DNA from: Thorsellia anophelis DSM 18579
GTDB taxonomy: Bacteria; Pseudomonadota; Gammaproteobacteria; Enterobacterales; Thorselliaceae
DNA: 47,064 nucleotides
Assembly: GCF_900111395.1 (NCBI RefSeq)
Contig: NZ_FOHV01000021.1
Location: 1 to 47,064, forward strand
Reading direction: 5' to 3'
Both the position numbers and the translations under genes were made by a program. Positions 8,262-18,398 of this stretch are shown piece by piece (within the stretch, counting starts at the first letter, position 1; each line of letters opens with the position of its first letter). A model generated the notes under the pieces. It had not been told where the DNA came from. It did not search any database and saw only the letters and a list, made by a program, of their open reading frames with translations.

Positions 8262-9731
8262 TTATTCTTCATTCCAAGAACGACCATCTCTGGCAATCAT
8301 AGCAACTGATGCAACAGGGCCCCATGTCCCTGCTTGATAATGCTTAGGTGGTTCATTTTCAGCCGACCATGCATCCATAATAGAGTCAACCCATTTCCAA
8401 GCCTCTTCAACTTCATCTCTTCGAACAAACAGAGCTTGTATCCCTCTCATCGTTTCTAGAAGCAATCTTTCATAAGCATCAGCAATGTGCTCTTGGTGGA
8501 ATGTTTCTGAAAAACTAAGATCTAATTTTGTTGTTTGAAGTCTATGCTTATGCTCTAAGCCCGGTATTTTATTTAATATCTGAATTTCGATTCCTTCATC
8601 TGGTTGTAACCTGATAATCAGTTTATTAGGAGGAAGCTGCTGATAAGAATCACTAAATAAATTTAAGGCTGGGTTTTTAAAATAGATAACCACTTCTGAA
8701 GCTTTAACAGGTAAGCGCTTACCTGTCCTCAAATAAAAAGGCACACCAGCCCATCTCCAATTATCAATATCAACTCTAATAGAAACAAATGACTCCGTAT
8801 TACTTTGCTTATTAGCACCCTCTTCTTCTAGGTACCCAGGCACTTTCTTTCCTTGTACAAACCCAGCTGTATATTGTCCTCTGACTGTATTCTCATGTAC
8901 ATTAGACCTATCAATACGGCGTAGTGAGCGCAGTACTTTAACTTTTTCATCACGTATTCTATCAGCACTTAAATCAGCAGGAGGTGTCATAGCAATCATA
9001 GTTAAAATTTGAAGCAAATGATTTTGGATCATATCTCGCATCTGCCCTGCCTGATCAAAATATCCCCAGCGCCCCTCTATACCCACTTCTTCTGATACAG
9101 TAATTTGCACGTGATCAATGGTTTTATTATCCCAATTATTCGCAAATAATGGATTAGCGAATCTTAGGGCTAATAGGTTAAGAACGGTTTCTTTACCTAA
9201 ATAATGGTCGATTCTATAGACTTGTTTTTCAGTGAAATATTCAGCAACTTGATCATTAATTTCTTGAGATGACTTTAAATCTGTACCAAGTGGTTTTTCC
9301 ATCACAACCCGTGCAGGTGATGCGTTAAGTTTAGCTTGCCCCAAGCCTTTGCAAATTGCACCAAATGTTGTTGGAGGCATAGCAAAGTAGTTAATTGTTA
9401 TTCTATTTTTTTGATCAAGCATTTTACCCAATTGAACAAAATTCTTTGTATCATTGACATCTAAATTACAAAAACTGAGTCTACTTGCCAATATTTGCCA
9501 AATCGCATCATCTAAATTTTTAACAAATGTATCTAAGGCTTCTTTGACTACTTCAGTAAATTTTTCCGTATCCCAATCAGCCCTGCCAACACCAATAATT
9601 TTTGTATCAGGATGAATATGTCCTGCTTTTTCTAATTGGTATAAAGAAGGTAATAATTTGCGGCGTGAAAGATCACCTTTAGCACCAAATATTACTAGAT
9701 CACAGCTTTGGGCAGTACTATTATCAGTCAT
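8262..9731 (-). CDS. zwf: Glucose-6-phosphate 1-dehydrogenase
   Basis: Oxidises glucose 6-phosphate to 6-phosphogluconolactone with NADP, the entry to the oxidative pentose phosphate pathway. The N-terminal Rossmann motif is FGAKGDLSRRK. The catalytic motif RIDHYLGKE, with the conserved histidine and lysine, lies near residue 180. Further signatures are VMEKPLGTDL and VPFYLRTGKRL. The frame is open to a GTG at 9752, but the ATG at 9731 (MTDNSTAQSCDLV) is preceded by GGAG at the correct distance and gives 489 residues, the usual size. pgl, edd and gnd are not adjacent. The gene stands alone, facing yoaB across the shared terminator. Confidence 0.97.
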   Translation of the reverse strand: MTDNSTAQSCDLVIFGAKGDLSRRKLLPSLYQLEKAGHIHPDTKIIGVGRADWDTEKFTEVVKEALDTFVKNLDDAIWQILASRLSFCNLDVNDTKNFVQLGKMLDQKNRITINYFAMPPTTFGAICKGLGQAKLNASPARVVMEKPLGTDLKSSQEINDQVAEYFTEKQVYRIDHYLGKETVLNLLALRFANPLFANNWDNKTIDHVQITVSEEVGIEGRWGYFDQAGQMRDMIQNHLLQILTMIAMTPPADLSADRIRDEKVKVLRSLRRIDRSNVHENTVRGQYTAGFVQGKKVPGYLEEEGANKQSNTESFVSIRVDIDNWRWAGVPFYLRTGKRLPVKASEVVIYFKNPALNLFSDSYQQLPPNKLIIRLQPDEGIEIQILNKIPGLEHKHRLQTTKLDLSFSETFHQEHIADAYERLLLETMRGIQALFVRRDEVEEAWKWVDSIMDAWSAENEPPKHYQAGTWGPVASVAMIARDGRSWNEE

Positions 9732-10348
9732 TATTGTCTCCAGACAAATCACAAATCAATGTAAGAACGACCACTACTTTAAGCAATGGCGTTGAATATT
9801 TAATTACGTATATTTATACCTTAATTCGCTTATTTTAACAAATACTCGTAGAGAATTTCCTTGAATTATTTTCCAGGGTAAAATTGAATTGTGCACTATT
9901 TACAATCGAAATCAAGTATGTGGGGTTAGAACTGCTTTAACATGACGGAATGGTAATCACAACAGCACCTGCGCTATGATTTAGTTGAAATGTAAGTTAT
10001 TCCAAATATAAGTACAAATATCTCTATAAAAAATCCATATCCTAGATTGTATTTTTCTTCACCATAGGTATAAATCTCATTTATTAGTATTACTGATATT
10101 CGAATTACTTAAATTGTATGTAGTTTTATCATTTTCATCATTCAATCCAACTTAATTATTCAACTTAGCATTAATGCAGCTACATCTACTAAAAATAATC
10201 TGCTATACTGACGCAGTAGAACCTGCATCTCAAATGCGCTTAATATTAAAAGATATGTAGATAAACGTCTTATCTAAAGGCTTTAGTATGTTGATAATCG
10301 TATAATCATTTATACTAAGTGTAGTACTGCGTAACTTAACCCAAATAC
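9732..10348. other. Divergent intergenic region zwf / secM
   Basis: A 617-bp AT-rich spacer carrying the promoters of zwf (minus) and secM-secA (plus). A perfect 7-bp hairpin TAGATAA/TTATCTA (10258-10264 with 10270-10276) lies about 75 bp before secM. Several TATAAT-like boxes occur at 10290-10320, but no -35 with proper spacing convinces me. No small gene was recognised. Confidence 0.45.
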
Positions 10349-10879
10349 ATGAAAATAGATAAACTAAAATCTAGCGAAGACTTCGCTCAATTTAGCACTG
10401 AACGTAAATGCTCAAGCAAACAGCAGCATTGGTTACGCGCATCCCCTTATCTATTTCTCAGTTGGTTTGCAGCTGGAGTAACTTTACCTCTAATCGTGAC
10501 GCTACTAGCCGCTACTCAGTTCAACACAGCGATAATAACTGTTACAGCTAAGCAAACTGCTCTCTTTTCTCTAAATGACATTATTCAGACTCAAAAGCTA
10601 AGCCAATCTAAACTTTATTTAAATGGCTGGAGTGCATTATCAAACAACACTCGAATATTTAAACTTTCAGCAACAAGATCGTTGCATAAAACCTACATTA
10701 ATGAAACTAAGCATCTTTCTGAATTAATGTCTATAACTTTAAACACACACTCTACCTCTTGCACGAATACTGCTTTCTATAGCAGTTCAGTTTTTTCAGC
10801 GCATCCGCACTTAGATTTATTTTCCATTTTAACTTGGATAGCTATTGCCCTTCATATTAGAGCTGAACCTATTTGTTAA
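10349..10879 (+). CDS. secM: SecM secretion monitor with divergent arrest peptide
   Basis: A 176-residue protein directly upstream of secA. The N-terminal part has a hydrophobic export signal at about residues 33-56 (PYLFLSWFAAGVTLPL), comparable to the SecM signal sequence. The middle is poorly conserved. The last 19 residues align without gaps to the E. coli arrest peptide: F158, S159, W163, I164, A167, I170, R171, A172 and P174 correspond to F150, S151, W155, I156, A159, I162, R163, A164 and P166. The E. coli glycines G161 and G165 are replaced by H169 and E173. Only two residues follow the proline. In the known system, stalling at this proline exposes the secA ribosome-binding site when secretion is poor. 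By position and motif this is SecM; its arrest strength is unknown. No strong ribosome-binding site is visible before the ATG. Confidence 0.85.
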   Translation: MKIDKLKSSEDFAQFSTERKCSSKQQHWLRASPYLFLSWFAAGVTLPLIVTLLAATQFNTAIITVTAKQTALFSLNDIIQTQKLSQSKLYLNGWSALSNNTRIFKLSATRSLHKTYINETKHLSELMSITLNTHSTSCTNTAFYSSSVFSAHPHLDLFSILTWIAIALHIRAEPIC

Positions 10880-10985
10880 AGTTCATTCTTTAACTACACA
10901 TTAAGCTCACAATTAGCTCAAACTATGCAAAAAAATATGTTAACTAATGTTTTCAGACTATTTTCCATTAAACAAGTAGGTATAT

Positions 10986-13706
10986 ATGATAGGTACAGTA
11001 CTAACAAAAATCTTTGGCAGTAAAAATGACCGTTTAGTTCGTAAAATGCGAAAAACAGTGCAATTAATCAACCAGCTTGAGCCTGATTACCAAGCTTTGA
11101 GTGATGAAGAATTAAAAGCGAAAACTGCTGAATTCCGTGAAAGATTAGCTGCCGGTAAATCCTTAGATAACTTATTAATCGAAGCTTTTGCCGTTGTAAG
11201 AGAAGCGAGTAAACGAGTATTTGGTATGCGCCATTTTGATGTGCAAATGCTAGGTGGGATGGTATTAAATACTCGAGCAATTGCAGAAATGAGAACAGGT
11301 GAAGGTAAAACTCTTACTGCAACTTTACCAGCCTATTTAAATGCACTCACTGGACGCGGTATTCATATTGTCACAGTGAATGACTATCTTGCAAAACGAG
11401 ATGCTGAAAATAATCGCCCATTATTTGAATTTCTTGGCTTAACAGTAGGTGTTAATCTCCCAGGAATGCCGCCTGCATTAAAACGAGCAGCTTATGCTTG
11501 CGATATCACTTATGGTACTAATAACGAATTTGGTTTTGACTATCTTAGAGATAACATGGTTTATAGTAAGTCAGAGCGTGTTCAACGTGAACTTTATTAT
11601 GCCTTAGTAGATGAAGTAGACTCCATTTTAATTGATGAAGCAAGAACTCCATTAATTATTTCAGGTCCAGCTCAAGATAGCTCTGAAATGTATATTAAAA
11701 TTAACAAGCTTATTCCAGCACTCGTACGTCAAGATAAAGAAGACAGCGAAGAATACGTCGGAGAGGGAGACTTTTCGGTAGATGAAAAATCTAAGCAAGT
11801 TAATTTTACTGAAAGAGGGTTGATTAAAATCGAGGAATTGCTAGAACAAGAAGGTATGCTTGCAGAAGGGGAATCTCTTTATGCGCCAGGCAATTTAATT
11901 CTGATGCATCACGTTTTAGCTGGACTTCGCGCTCATGTGCTTTTTGCTAAAGACGTTGATTATATTGTTAAGGATGGACAAGTCATTATTGTTGATGAAC
12001 ATACTGGACGTACTATGGAAGGTAGACGTTGGTCTGAAGGTTTACACCAAGCGGTAGAAGCCAAAGAGAATGTTAAAATCCAAAATGAAAATCAGACTCT
12101 TGCTTCAATTACTTTCCAAAATTACTTTAGACTGTATGAAAAATTAGCTGGTATGACAGGAACAGCAGATACTGAAGCCTTTGAATTTAGATCAATTTAT
12201 GGACTTGATACGGTTGTTATACCGACAAACCGCCCAATGGTCAGAATCGATCACACTGATTCAATCTTTATGACTGAAGCAGAAAAAATTCTTGCTATTA
12301 TTAAAGATATTCAAACCCGCACTGCAAATGGCCAACCTGTTCTAGTAGGAACGGCGTCTATTGAAAAATCTGAACTCATTTCAAGAGAATTGCAAAAAGT
12401 TAAAATCCCTCACAGTGTTCTGAACGCAAAATTCCATGCTCAGGAAGCAGAAATTATCGCTGAAGCAGGTAAAGCAGGAACGGTAACGATTGCCACAAAC
12501 ATGGCTGGACGTGGAACAGATATTGTTTTAGGGGGAAGCCTGCAAGTAGAACTATCTAAATTCCCTGAGGCAACTGAAGAAGAAATTGAGAAAATGAAAG
12601 CTGATTGGCAAATCCGCCATGATGCCGTTCTTGAGGCTGGTGGATTGCATATTATAGGAACCGAACGACATGAATCTCGTCGTATCGATAACCAGCTTAG
12701 AGGTCGTGCAGGTAGACAAGGTGATAAAGGATCCTCTCATTTTTATCTTTCCATGGAAGATAATTTGATGCGTATTTTTGCATCGGATAGAATGGTTGGC
12801 TTTATGAAAAAATTGGGAATGGAATATGGTGAATCAATAGAACATTCTTTAATTACTAAATCTATCGCTAATGCACAGCGTAAAGTCGAAAGCCGCAACT
12901 TTGATATCCGCAAACAGTTATTAGAATTTGATGATGTTGCCAATGATCAACGTCGAGCTATTTATACTCAACGTAATGATCTTCTTGACCTTGAAGATGT
13001 CAGTGAAACAATCACTCACATAAGAGAAGATGTATTTAGAACTATCGTCGAATACTTTATCCCACCTCAATCACTTGATGAATTATGGGATATTCCTGGG
13101 CTTGAAGCTAAACTCTCTACTGACTTTGCGCTTGATTTACCCATTGCAAAGTGGCTTAGTGAGGAAAAAACATTAGATGAAGATGGTTTACGCGAAAGAA
13201 TACTGGCTCATGCAATAGCTGCTTATCAAGAAAAAGAAGATATCGTTGGCTCTGATGCATTAAGGCAATATGAAAGAAGCATTATGCTAAGCACACTTGA
13301 TAATTTGTGGCGCGAGCATCTAGCAGCCATGGATCATTTACGCCAAGGTATCCATTTACGCGGCTATGCGCAAAAAGATCCTAAACAAGAATATAAACGT
13401 GAATCATTCTCAATGTTCTCATCAATGTTGGAAGCTCTCAAGTTTGATGTTATCTCCACTCTGTCTAAAGTAAAGGTCAATAGACCGGAAGAAGTTGAGG
13501 CTGCGGAAGCACTTCAACGTGAAGCCGCAGAAGCATTAGCTAAACAACAACAAGCTACACACGAAGCAGCCACGGAAGAGGCAAACATTGATGCTCAAAA
13601 AAGTGGTAAGCCTATGATAGTTGGTGCAGAAGGTAAAATTGGACGTAATGACCCTTGTCCTTGTGGTTCAGGTAAAAAATATAAACAATGTCATGGGAGT
13701 TTATAG
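10986..13706 (+). CDS. secA: Preprotein translocase ATPase SecA
   Basis: The motor that drives unfolded preproteins through SecYEG. 906 residues, full length. Walker A is MRTGEGKT (K108); helicase-like motif II is in [17 protein letters not shown]2 motifs [13 protein letters not shown] and [17 protein letters not shown] are intact. The C-terminal tail carries the zinc-binding SecB/ribosome-contact domain [12 protein letters not shown]. secA follows secM by 106 bp. That spacer shows an AGTAGG ribosome-binding site 6 bp before the ATG. I could not find a strong hairpin masking it, unlike the helix known in E. coli. mutT, the usual enterobacterial neighbour downstream, is absent. Confidence 0.98.
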   Translation: MIGTVLTKIFGSKNDRLVRKMRKTVQLINQLEPDYQALSDEELKAKTAEFRERLAAGKSLDNLLIEAFAVVREASKRVFGMRHFDVQMLGGMVLNTRAIAEMRTGEGKTLTATLPAYLNALTGRGIHIVTVNDYLAKRDAENNRPLFEFLGLTVGVNLPGMPPALKRAAYACDITYGTNNEFGFDYLRDNMVYSKSERVQRELYYALVDEVDSILIDEARTPLIISGPAQDSSEMYIKINKLIPALVRQDKEDSEEYVGEGDFSVDEKSKQVNFTERGLIKIEELLEQEGMLAEGESLYAPGNLILMHHVLAGLRAHVLFAKDVDYIVKDGQVIIVDEHTGRTMEGRRWSEGLHQAVEAKENVKIQNENQTLASITFQNYFRLYEKLAGMTGTADTEAFEFRSIYGLDTVVIPTNRPMVRIDHTDSIFMTEAEKILAIIKDIQTRTANGQPVLVGTASIEKSELISRELQKVKIPHSVLNAKFHAQEAEIIAEAGKAGTVTIATNMAGRGTDIVLGGSLQVELSKFPEATEEEIEKMKADWQIRHDAVLEAGGLHIIGTERHESRRIDNQLRGRAGRQGDKGSSHFYLSMEDNLMRIFASDRMVGFMKKLGMEYGESIEHSLITKSIANAQRKVESRNFDIRKQLLEFDDVANDQRRAIYTQRNDLLDLEDVSETITHIREDVFRTIVEYFIPPQSLDELWDIPGLEAKLSTDFALDLPIAKWLSEEKTLDEDGLRERILAHAIAAYQEKEDIVGSDALRQYERSIMLSTLDNLWREHLAAMDHLRQGIHLRGYAQKDPKQEYKRESFSMFSSMLEALKFDVISTLSKVKVNRPEEVEAAEALQREAAEALAKQQQATHEAATEEANIDAQKSGKPMIVGAEGKIGRNDPCPCGSGKKYKQCHGSL

Positions 13707-13758
13707 TGTTTAATTACCTCAAAATATTAGACATCGTTGTTAGATAAAACATTAAAAG

Positions 13759-13792
13759 AGAATACAGCTTAAATTTATTTAAGCTGTATTCT
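13759..13792. terminator. Terminator-like hairpin after secA
   Basis: A perfect 15-bp stem AGAATACAGCTTAAA (13759-13773) with its complement (13778-13792) and a 4-nt loop, located between secA (plus) and the convergent glycosyltransferase gene. It lacks a clean T-run, so efficiency is uncertain. Confidence 0.65.
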
Positions 13793-13886
13793 TATATAGA
13801 ATAACCTGCTAATCATAAATCAATTATTTAATATTTCCAAAAAGTCAGCTATAACCATAAAAACTAAGATAAATAGCAACTTCCCC

Positions 13887-14960
13887 TTAAAAAGAACCAT
13901 CTGTTAAAAACTCAATACCACACTCTCTAGAAATTGCATTAAGATGCTCAGAACGACTAACTGGATAGCTTATATGTTTACTAGGTTCTTGTATTCTAAT
14001 TTTCATACTATCAATTTTTTCTAAAAGGCCTAATAGGCTATTTTTCTGTTTTAAATCGAATTTATAACAGACATAATCATCTAAAACCTCTGTTGCGCCA
14101 ATTACATTCGAAAAAATACAAGGAGTTCCACTTAATACAGATTCAGGCCCGACTAATCCAAAAGGCTCGTACTCTGATGCTAATATTGTGAAATCAGCGG
14201 CTTGATATAATGACTGGATATCATTTGTAAATGATTTAAAGGTAATATTTTTCAAATTTATTCGCTTGTCCTCTTTTCCTAAAACAACTAATCGTATGTT
14301 AGTATCTGTAGGTAATTGTTTCATCTGTTCAACAATATAAGGTAAACCTTTCCGATTATGTCCTGAAGAAGGAAAAAGCATAACAATTTCATTCTCCTCC
14401 CATTGATTAGCTCTTCTAATTTCATTTCTCTTTTGTGCTGAAATCACCTTAAATATTTTATGATTAACAGGTGGATAAATAACCCTGATCTTCTCGGACA
14501 AAATTCCGTAATAATTGACTAATTCTTTCTTCGTCTGCAATGAATGGGCAATTATAAATTTAGCATTTGAATAAAGCTGTTTTTCTAATGTAATTTCTCT
14601 AGCATCCCAGAATTTTTGATTTTTACCAAATATCTTTAGATAACCTATATGTGTTCCACCACAAATGGCAATATCCGAGCTAGCATTTCTATTACAGCCT
14701 AACATTAAGCCTATACCCATTTTTCTCTTCAAACGTTTTAATTTAAAAGAAAAAATATGTATCGCTAATTTACACCATAATTTAGATACTGGAATAATGA
14801 CAGGGATAAACTCACAACTCTCAGCAAGTTGCGAATCAAATTGGCGAGTAAAAACATACGGTTTAACACCTTCAAAATTTAAGGCAGCAATCAAATCTAG
14901 ACTATAGCGTTCCATCCCACCAGAGAGGGTTAATTTAGTAACTGTAATGCCTATTTTCAT
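13887..14960 (-). CDS. Glycosyltransferase family 4 (WaaG-like)
   Basis: A 357-residue GT-B glycosyltransferase. The N-terminal donor/acceptor domain starts with ITVTKLTLSGGMERY, the glycine-rich loop of GT4 enzymes. The C-terminal nucleotide-sugar domain has FPSSGHNRKGL (compare the RKGL motif of WaaG/RfaG) and the EX7E motif E265...E273 in SEYEPFGLVGPE. It probably adds a sugar to the lipopolysaccharide core or a related surface glycan at the cytoplasmic face. There is no adjacent waa cluster, so donor and acceptor cannot be named. The ATG at 14960 is supported by a nearby GGA. It lies 131 bp from the upstream purine phosphorylase gene and is probably transcribed separately or by read-through. 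Confidence 0.85.
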   Translation of the reverse strand: MKIGITVTKLTLSGGMERYSLDLIAALNFEGVKPYVFTRQFDSQLAESCEFIPVIIPVSKLWCKLAIHIFSFKLKRLKRKMGIGLMLGCNRNASSDIAICGGTHIGYLKIFGKNQKFWDAREITLEKQLYSNAKFIIAHSLQTKKELVNYYGILSEKIRVIYPPVNHKIFKVISAQKRNEIRRANQWEENEIVMLFPSSGHNRKGLPYIVEQMKQLPTDTNIRLVVLGKEDKRINLKNITFKSFTNDIQSLYQAADFTILASEYEPFGLVGPESVLSGTPCIFSNVIGATEVLDDYVCYKFDLKQKNSLLGLLEKIDSMKIRIQEPSKHISYPVSRSEHLNAISRECGIEFLTDGSF

Positions 14961-15091
14961 TTTACATCCATTTAAAAGAATTCAGCAAGATCAAAATATA
15001 CCTTTAAGATTAATTAACTAAATATTTAGTTAATTTAAATATTTACGCATAACTTCCCCGTTTACTGTAAAAAATTATGCAAGACTCCAAT

Positions 15092-15910
15092 TTAAATCTG
15101 ATGAATAACTTGGCTTACGAGTTTCATAAATGTTTCTCTTACCTTGGCGGCTGTTTCTAATACTTCACTATGGCTTAATGGTTCATCTAAAATACCACAC
15201 GCCATATTAGTAAGACATGAAATACCTACAGTTTTTATTCCGCTGTGATTAGCAATAATCGCTTCAGGGACAGTTGACATACCAACCGCATCTGCCCCTA
15301 AAGTTCTTATCATTCTAATTTCAGCAGGTGTTTCATAAGTAGGTCCACTCCACCATGCATAAACACCTTCTCTTAAAGTGATATTATTCTGCTTTGCTAC
15401 GTCAAGCACAGTTTGCCTCATGCTTTTATTATAAACTTCACTTAAATCTAAAAATCTTACTCCAAGCGTATCGTCATTTGGTCCGATAAGAGGATTCGCA
15501 CCCGTTAAATTAATGTGATCTGTAATAAGCATTAAGTCGCCTGGATTAAATTCGGTATTAACCGCACCACACGCATTCGTAATAATTAATTTTTGTACAC
15601 CAAGGGCTTTCATCACTCGAACAGGAAAGGTTACTTGATCTAAACTATACCCTTCGTAATAATGGAATCTTCCTTTCATCGCGATGACATGTTTATCACC
15701 TAATTTCCCAATCACTAATTCATTACCATGCCCTAATGCTTCTGATTTAGCAAAATGCGGAATTTGTCCATAAGGAATAGTCACTGCTTGTTCTAATTCG
15801 TCGGCAAAAGCACCTAAACCTGACCCTAAAATGATACCTATTGTTGGCTTACCTGCAAGTTTAGATTCGATAAACGATTTTGCTTCATTGATGTGTGAAA
15901 TTTGATGCAT
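15092..15910 (-). CDS. punA: Purine nucleoside phosphorylase (trimeric, PNP class)
   Basis: Cleaves (deoxy)inosine or guanosine with phosphate to the free base and (deoxy)ribose 1-phosphate for purine salvage. At 272 residues it has the length of the trimeric low-molecular-mass class, not hexameric DeoD. Motifs: GSGLGAF (residues 29-35, phosphate loop), ALGHGNELV with the conserved histidine, MKGRFHYYEGY, TNACGAVN, GPTYETPAEIRM, GMSTVPE and the base-binding asparagine in CLTNMACG. A clear GGAG lies before the ATG. The asparagine fits 6-oxopurine specificity; XapA (xanthosine) is a related alternative. Confidence 0.92.
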   Translation of the reverse strand: MHQISHINEAKSFIESKLAGKPTIGIILGSGLGAFADELEQAVTIPYGQIPHFAKSEALGHGNELVIGKLGDKHVIAMKGRFHYYEGYSLDQVTFPVRVMKALGVQKLIITNACGAVNTEFNPGDLMLITDHINLTGANPLIGPNDDTLGVRFLDLSEVYNKSMRQTVLDVAKQNNITLREGVYAWWSGPTYETPAEIRMIRTLGADAVGMSTVPEAIIANHSGIKTVGISCLTNMACGILDEPLSHSEVLETAAKVRETFMKLVSQVIHQI

Positions 15911-16422
15911 AATTAGTTAGCTCCTTTAATTTAAAAACGTTACCTTTAGTATACCTCTTTTTTTAACTTTTCACTATTTTGAGAAATCATTGTTAATGGA
16001 CTTTTATTAGATTCTTTTGAAACACCACTTCTAATAGGCCTGAGTTGGTGAGATTTAGGGTACTTTAAATTCCCCTCTAAACCCAATCACTTTTCAATTT
16101 AGGATACTTGTTGTCTAGACAAATAAAAACTCAACCATTAAGACATAACTTAGATGAGCCGTGCACTCTTTGTATATCTAACTTTACTGACTTAGATGCT
16201 AGTTTATCCCCTGAACTATAAAAAACGTTTAACCTCAGTAATATCGAATAAAATAGGATCCCTCCTCTCCTTAAAACAAATAAATTTAGTGTGGCCTGAT
16301 TCACAGAGGCGAAAATCTATGCTAAGTTAGCTCGGCAACATGGAGGTTATAACGCGGTGCTCAGAGCCAAAGATAAGTACTTTAACCACTTATCTATTAC
16401 CTAAATTTTATAAGTAGGTCAG
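15911..16422. other. Intergenic region with possible gene remnant
   Basis: A 512-bp spacer between divergent genes. It contains a perfect 12-bp palindrome TTGTCTAGACAA (16111-16122), a possible operator. There is also a short open stretch at about 16300-16402 (plus) reading FTEAKIYAKLARQHGGYNAV and on to a stop, with no start codon of its own. It could be the tail of a decayed gene; I do not recognise the family. Confidence 0.35.
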
Positions 16423-17649
16423 ATGAAAAATACACCTCCAATTGTGCATGTATTGCTAATTTCTTCTCTAGTGTTAACAATTGCACGCGGTGTAACCCTC
16501 CCATTTGTGACTATTTATCTAATAGAACATTTTCTACTCTCTCAACAAGCTGTTGGCTTTGTCATGGGCATAGGCCTTGCAATAGCTATTGTTGCTAGTT
16601 TTTTTGGTGGATACTTAGTTGATAAATTAAATAAAAAAATATTAGCGGCGGTTACTGTTAGCTTTTTTTCAATAAGTTTTATCCTATTCCCTTTCGGGGA
16701 TCATCCCGTTATTGTCATTTTATTGATTGCTTTGCTCAATACCGCATATAACGTGTGGAGTATCAATCAAAAAGCCTTTTTTGCCGAATGGTTACCTGTA
16801 GATAAACGTATTCGTGTCTTTTCAGCAAACTACACCATTATCAATATCGGCTGGGCGATCGGTTCTGCTTTAGGGGTTTGGGTTGTTGCATTACATCCTT
16901 TATTTCCATTCTACTTATCTGCTCTCCTTGCTGTTGCTGTGCTAATATTACTCTTTGCGAGAATGTATCGATATGGACATGGTCCAAATTCAGATACAAA
17001 CACTAGCTTTCACTTAAATTTCATCTCAACACTCAGTCTCTTAAAATCAGACAAAAGACTGATTTATTTCACATTAGGAAGCACCATGGGAGCAGTTGTT
17101 TTTGGGCAATTTACAGGCTACTTATCACAATACTTAATCACCATCACAAACCAAAATTTTGCTTATCAAGCAATAGGCGTCATGATGATAACTAATGCGC
17201 TTTTAGTTATCATATTACAGTACTCATTAAGCAAATTTTTTAAAGCTAATAACCTTATGAGATGGTTGATTGTAGGTTCACTCTTTTTCGTCCTTGGATT
17301 GGTAGGGTTTATACTAGCAGGTGATACTTTAGTCTTTTGGGCAATTGCTATGGCAATATTCACATTAGGAGAAATCATCGTCATCCCCGTTGAATATCTA
17401 TTTATTGATTTTATTGCGCCTGCTCACTTAAAAGGTACATACTACGGTGTTCAAAATTTGAGTCAGCTTGGTGGCGCTTTTAATCCTATCATGGCTGGAT
17501 TTTTATTAACCTACCTCTTTCCAAGCAGTCTGTTTATTGTCTTAATTAGCACAGCTTTTATAGGGTTATTTTTCTTTTATTTAGGGTATCGTCTAGCGCA
17601 CGAACAAAATCTAGCCGCACAAATAGAAGAAAAAGAAGTACTAACATGA
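16423..17649 (+). CDS. ydeE: MFS transporter, YdeE-like exporter
   Basis: A 408-residue major facilitator with 12 hydrophobic segments. It aligns by eye with E. coli YdeE: SSLVLTIARGVTLPFVTIYL at the first helix, the loop motif GGYLVDKLNKK between helices 2 and 3, FSANYTIINIGWAIGSALG, and VEYLFIDFIAPAHLKGTYYG in the C-terminal half. E. coli YdeE is reported as a dipeptide exporter; substrate here is inferred from similarity only. AGG lies 5-6 bp before the ATG. It is followed by yigZ, 116 bp downstream on the same strand. Confidence 0.85.
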   Translation: MKNTPPIVHVLLISSLVLTIARGVTLPFVTIYLIEHFLLSQQAVGFVMGIGLAIAIVASFFGGYLVDKLNKKILAAVTVSFFSISFILFPFGDHPVIVILLIALLNTAYNVWSINQKAFFAEWLPVDKRIRVFSANYTIINIGWAIGSALGVWVVALHPLFPFYLSALLAVAVLILLFARMYRYGHGPNSDTNTSFHLNFISTLSLLKSDKRLIYFTLGSTMGAVVFGQFTGYLSQYLITITNQNFAYQAIGVMMITNALLVIILQYSLSKFFKANNLMRWLIVGSLFFVLGLVGFILAGDTLVFWAIAMAIFTLGEIIVIPVEYLFIDFIAPAHLKGTYYGVQNLSQLGGAFNPIMAGFLLTYLFPSSLFIVLISTAFIGLFFFYLGYRLAHEQNLAAQIEEKEVLT

Positions 17650-17765
17650 TAATCTTCTGAAAAAATAAGTAATACAACTGAAGATTGATTTAATGTTCTA
17701 ACTTAGACACAATAGGATCATTTTCCAAGAGAATGGTGATTTGATCTCATCCAAAGGTGTATTGT

Positions 17766-18377
17766 GTGTCTCATTTTAAACTTATCGATTCTATTGAAAT
17801 CAGCTCAATTATTGAAAAATCTAAATTCATTGCCTATCTTTCTCCCATTGAATCGGAGCAAGCGGCAAAAGAAATCATTTATTCAGTAAAAAACCAGCAT
17901 CCTAAAGCAAACCACCACTGCTATGCTTATTTATTGACACAGGGCAACCAGTTGCCAATTATGAATCAATCTGATGATGGAGAACCATCTAAAACAGCTG
18001 GGTTTCCAATGTTGGAGCAGTTAAAATCAGCCAATCTAATTGATGTAATTGCAGTAGTGACTCGTTATTTTGGTGGAACATTACTTGGTACAGGAGGGTT
18101 AATTAGAGCTTATTCTGGCGCTGTAAAATTGGCTATTTCTGAAGCTAAGTATACCCAGACAACTTTGATGTATGGGTATTTATTATCTACTGATTATAGT
18201 AATGCAAGACAAATTGAATATTTATTAAATCAAAGCCAGACTGTGATTAAAGAAATTACCTATGTCGATAAGGTTACATTTAGTTTTTACACAAATGACA
18301 ACTCGCTTATTTTACGATTAAAACAACTTGATGAAAACAATATTACCATCATTCAAACTCCTGAACGATGGGTATGA
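17766..18377 (+). CDS. yigZ: YigZ/IMPACT family protein
   Basis: About 203 residues of the UPF0029/IMPACT family. The N-terminal domain carries the family signature: KSKFIAYLSPI, HPKANHHCYAY, SDDGEPSKTAGFPML and VVTRYFGGTLLGTGGLIRAY. The C-terminal ferredoxin-like domain (from about residue 135) is weakly conserved, as usual. The molecular role is not established; eukaryotic IMPACT modulates Gcn2-type stress signalling. The frame starts at a GTG at 17757, but the GTG at 17766 is better placed behind AAAGG (17753-17757). Neither alternative is an ATG. The next gene begins 21 bp downstream, so they are probably co-transcribed. Confidence 0.88.
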   Translation: MSHFKLIDSIEISSIIEKSKFIAYLSPIESEQAAKEIIYSVKNQHPKANHHCYAYLLTQGNQLPIMNQSDDGEPSKTAGFPMLEQLKSANLIDVIAVVTRYFGGTLLGTGGLIRAYSGAVKLAISEAKYTQTTLMYGYLLSTDYSNARQIEYLLNQSQTVIKEITYVDKVTFSFYTNDNSLILRLKQLDENNITIIQTPERWV

Positions 18378-18398
18378 TATTTACTATCGGAGTGAAAT

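Noticed and set aside
15000-15091. Terminator between the glycosyltransferase and punA genes
   Set aside because: Only AT-rich repeats of TTTAAT/ATTAAT type; no stable stem with a T-run.
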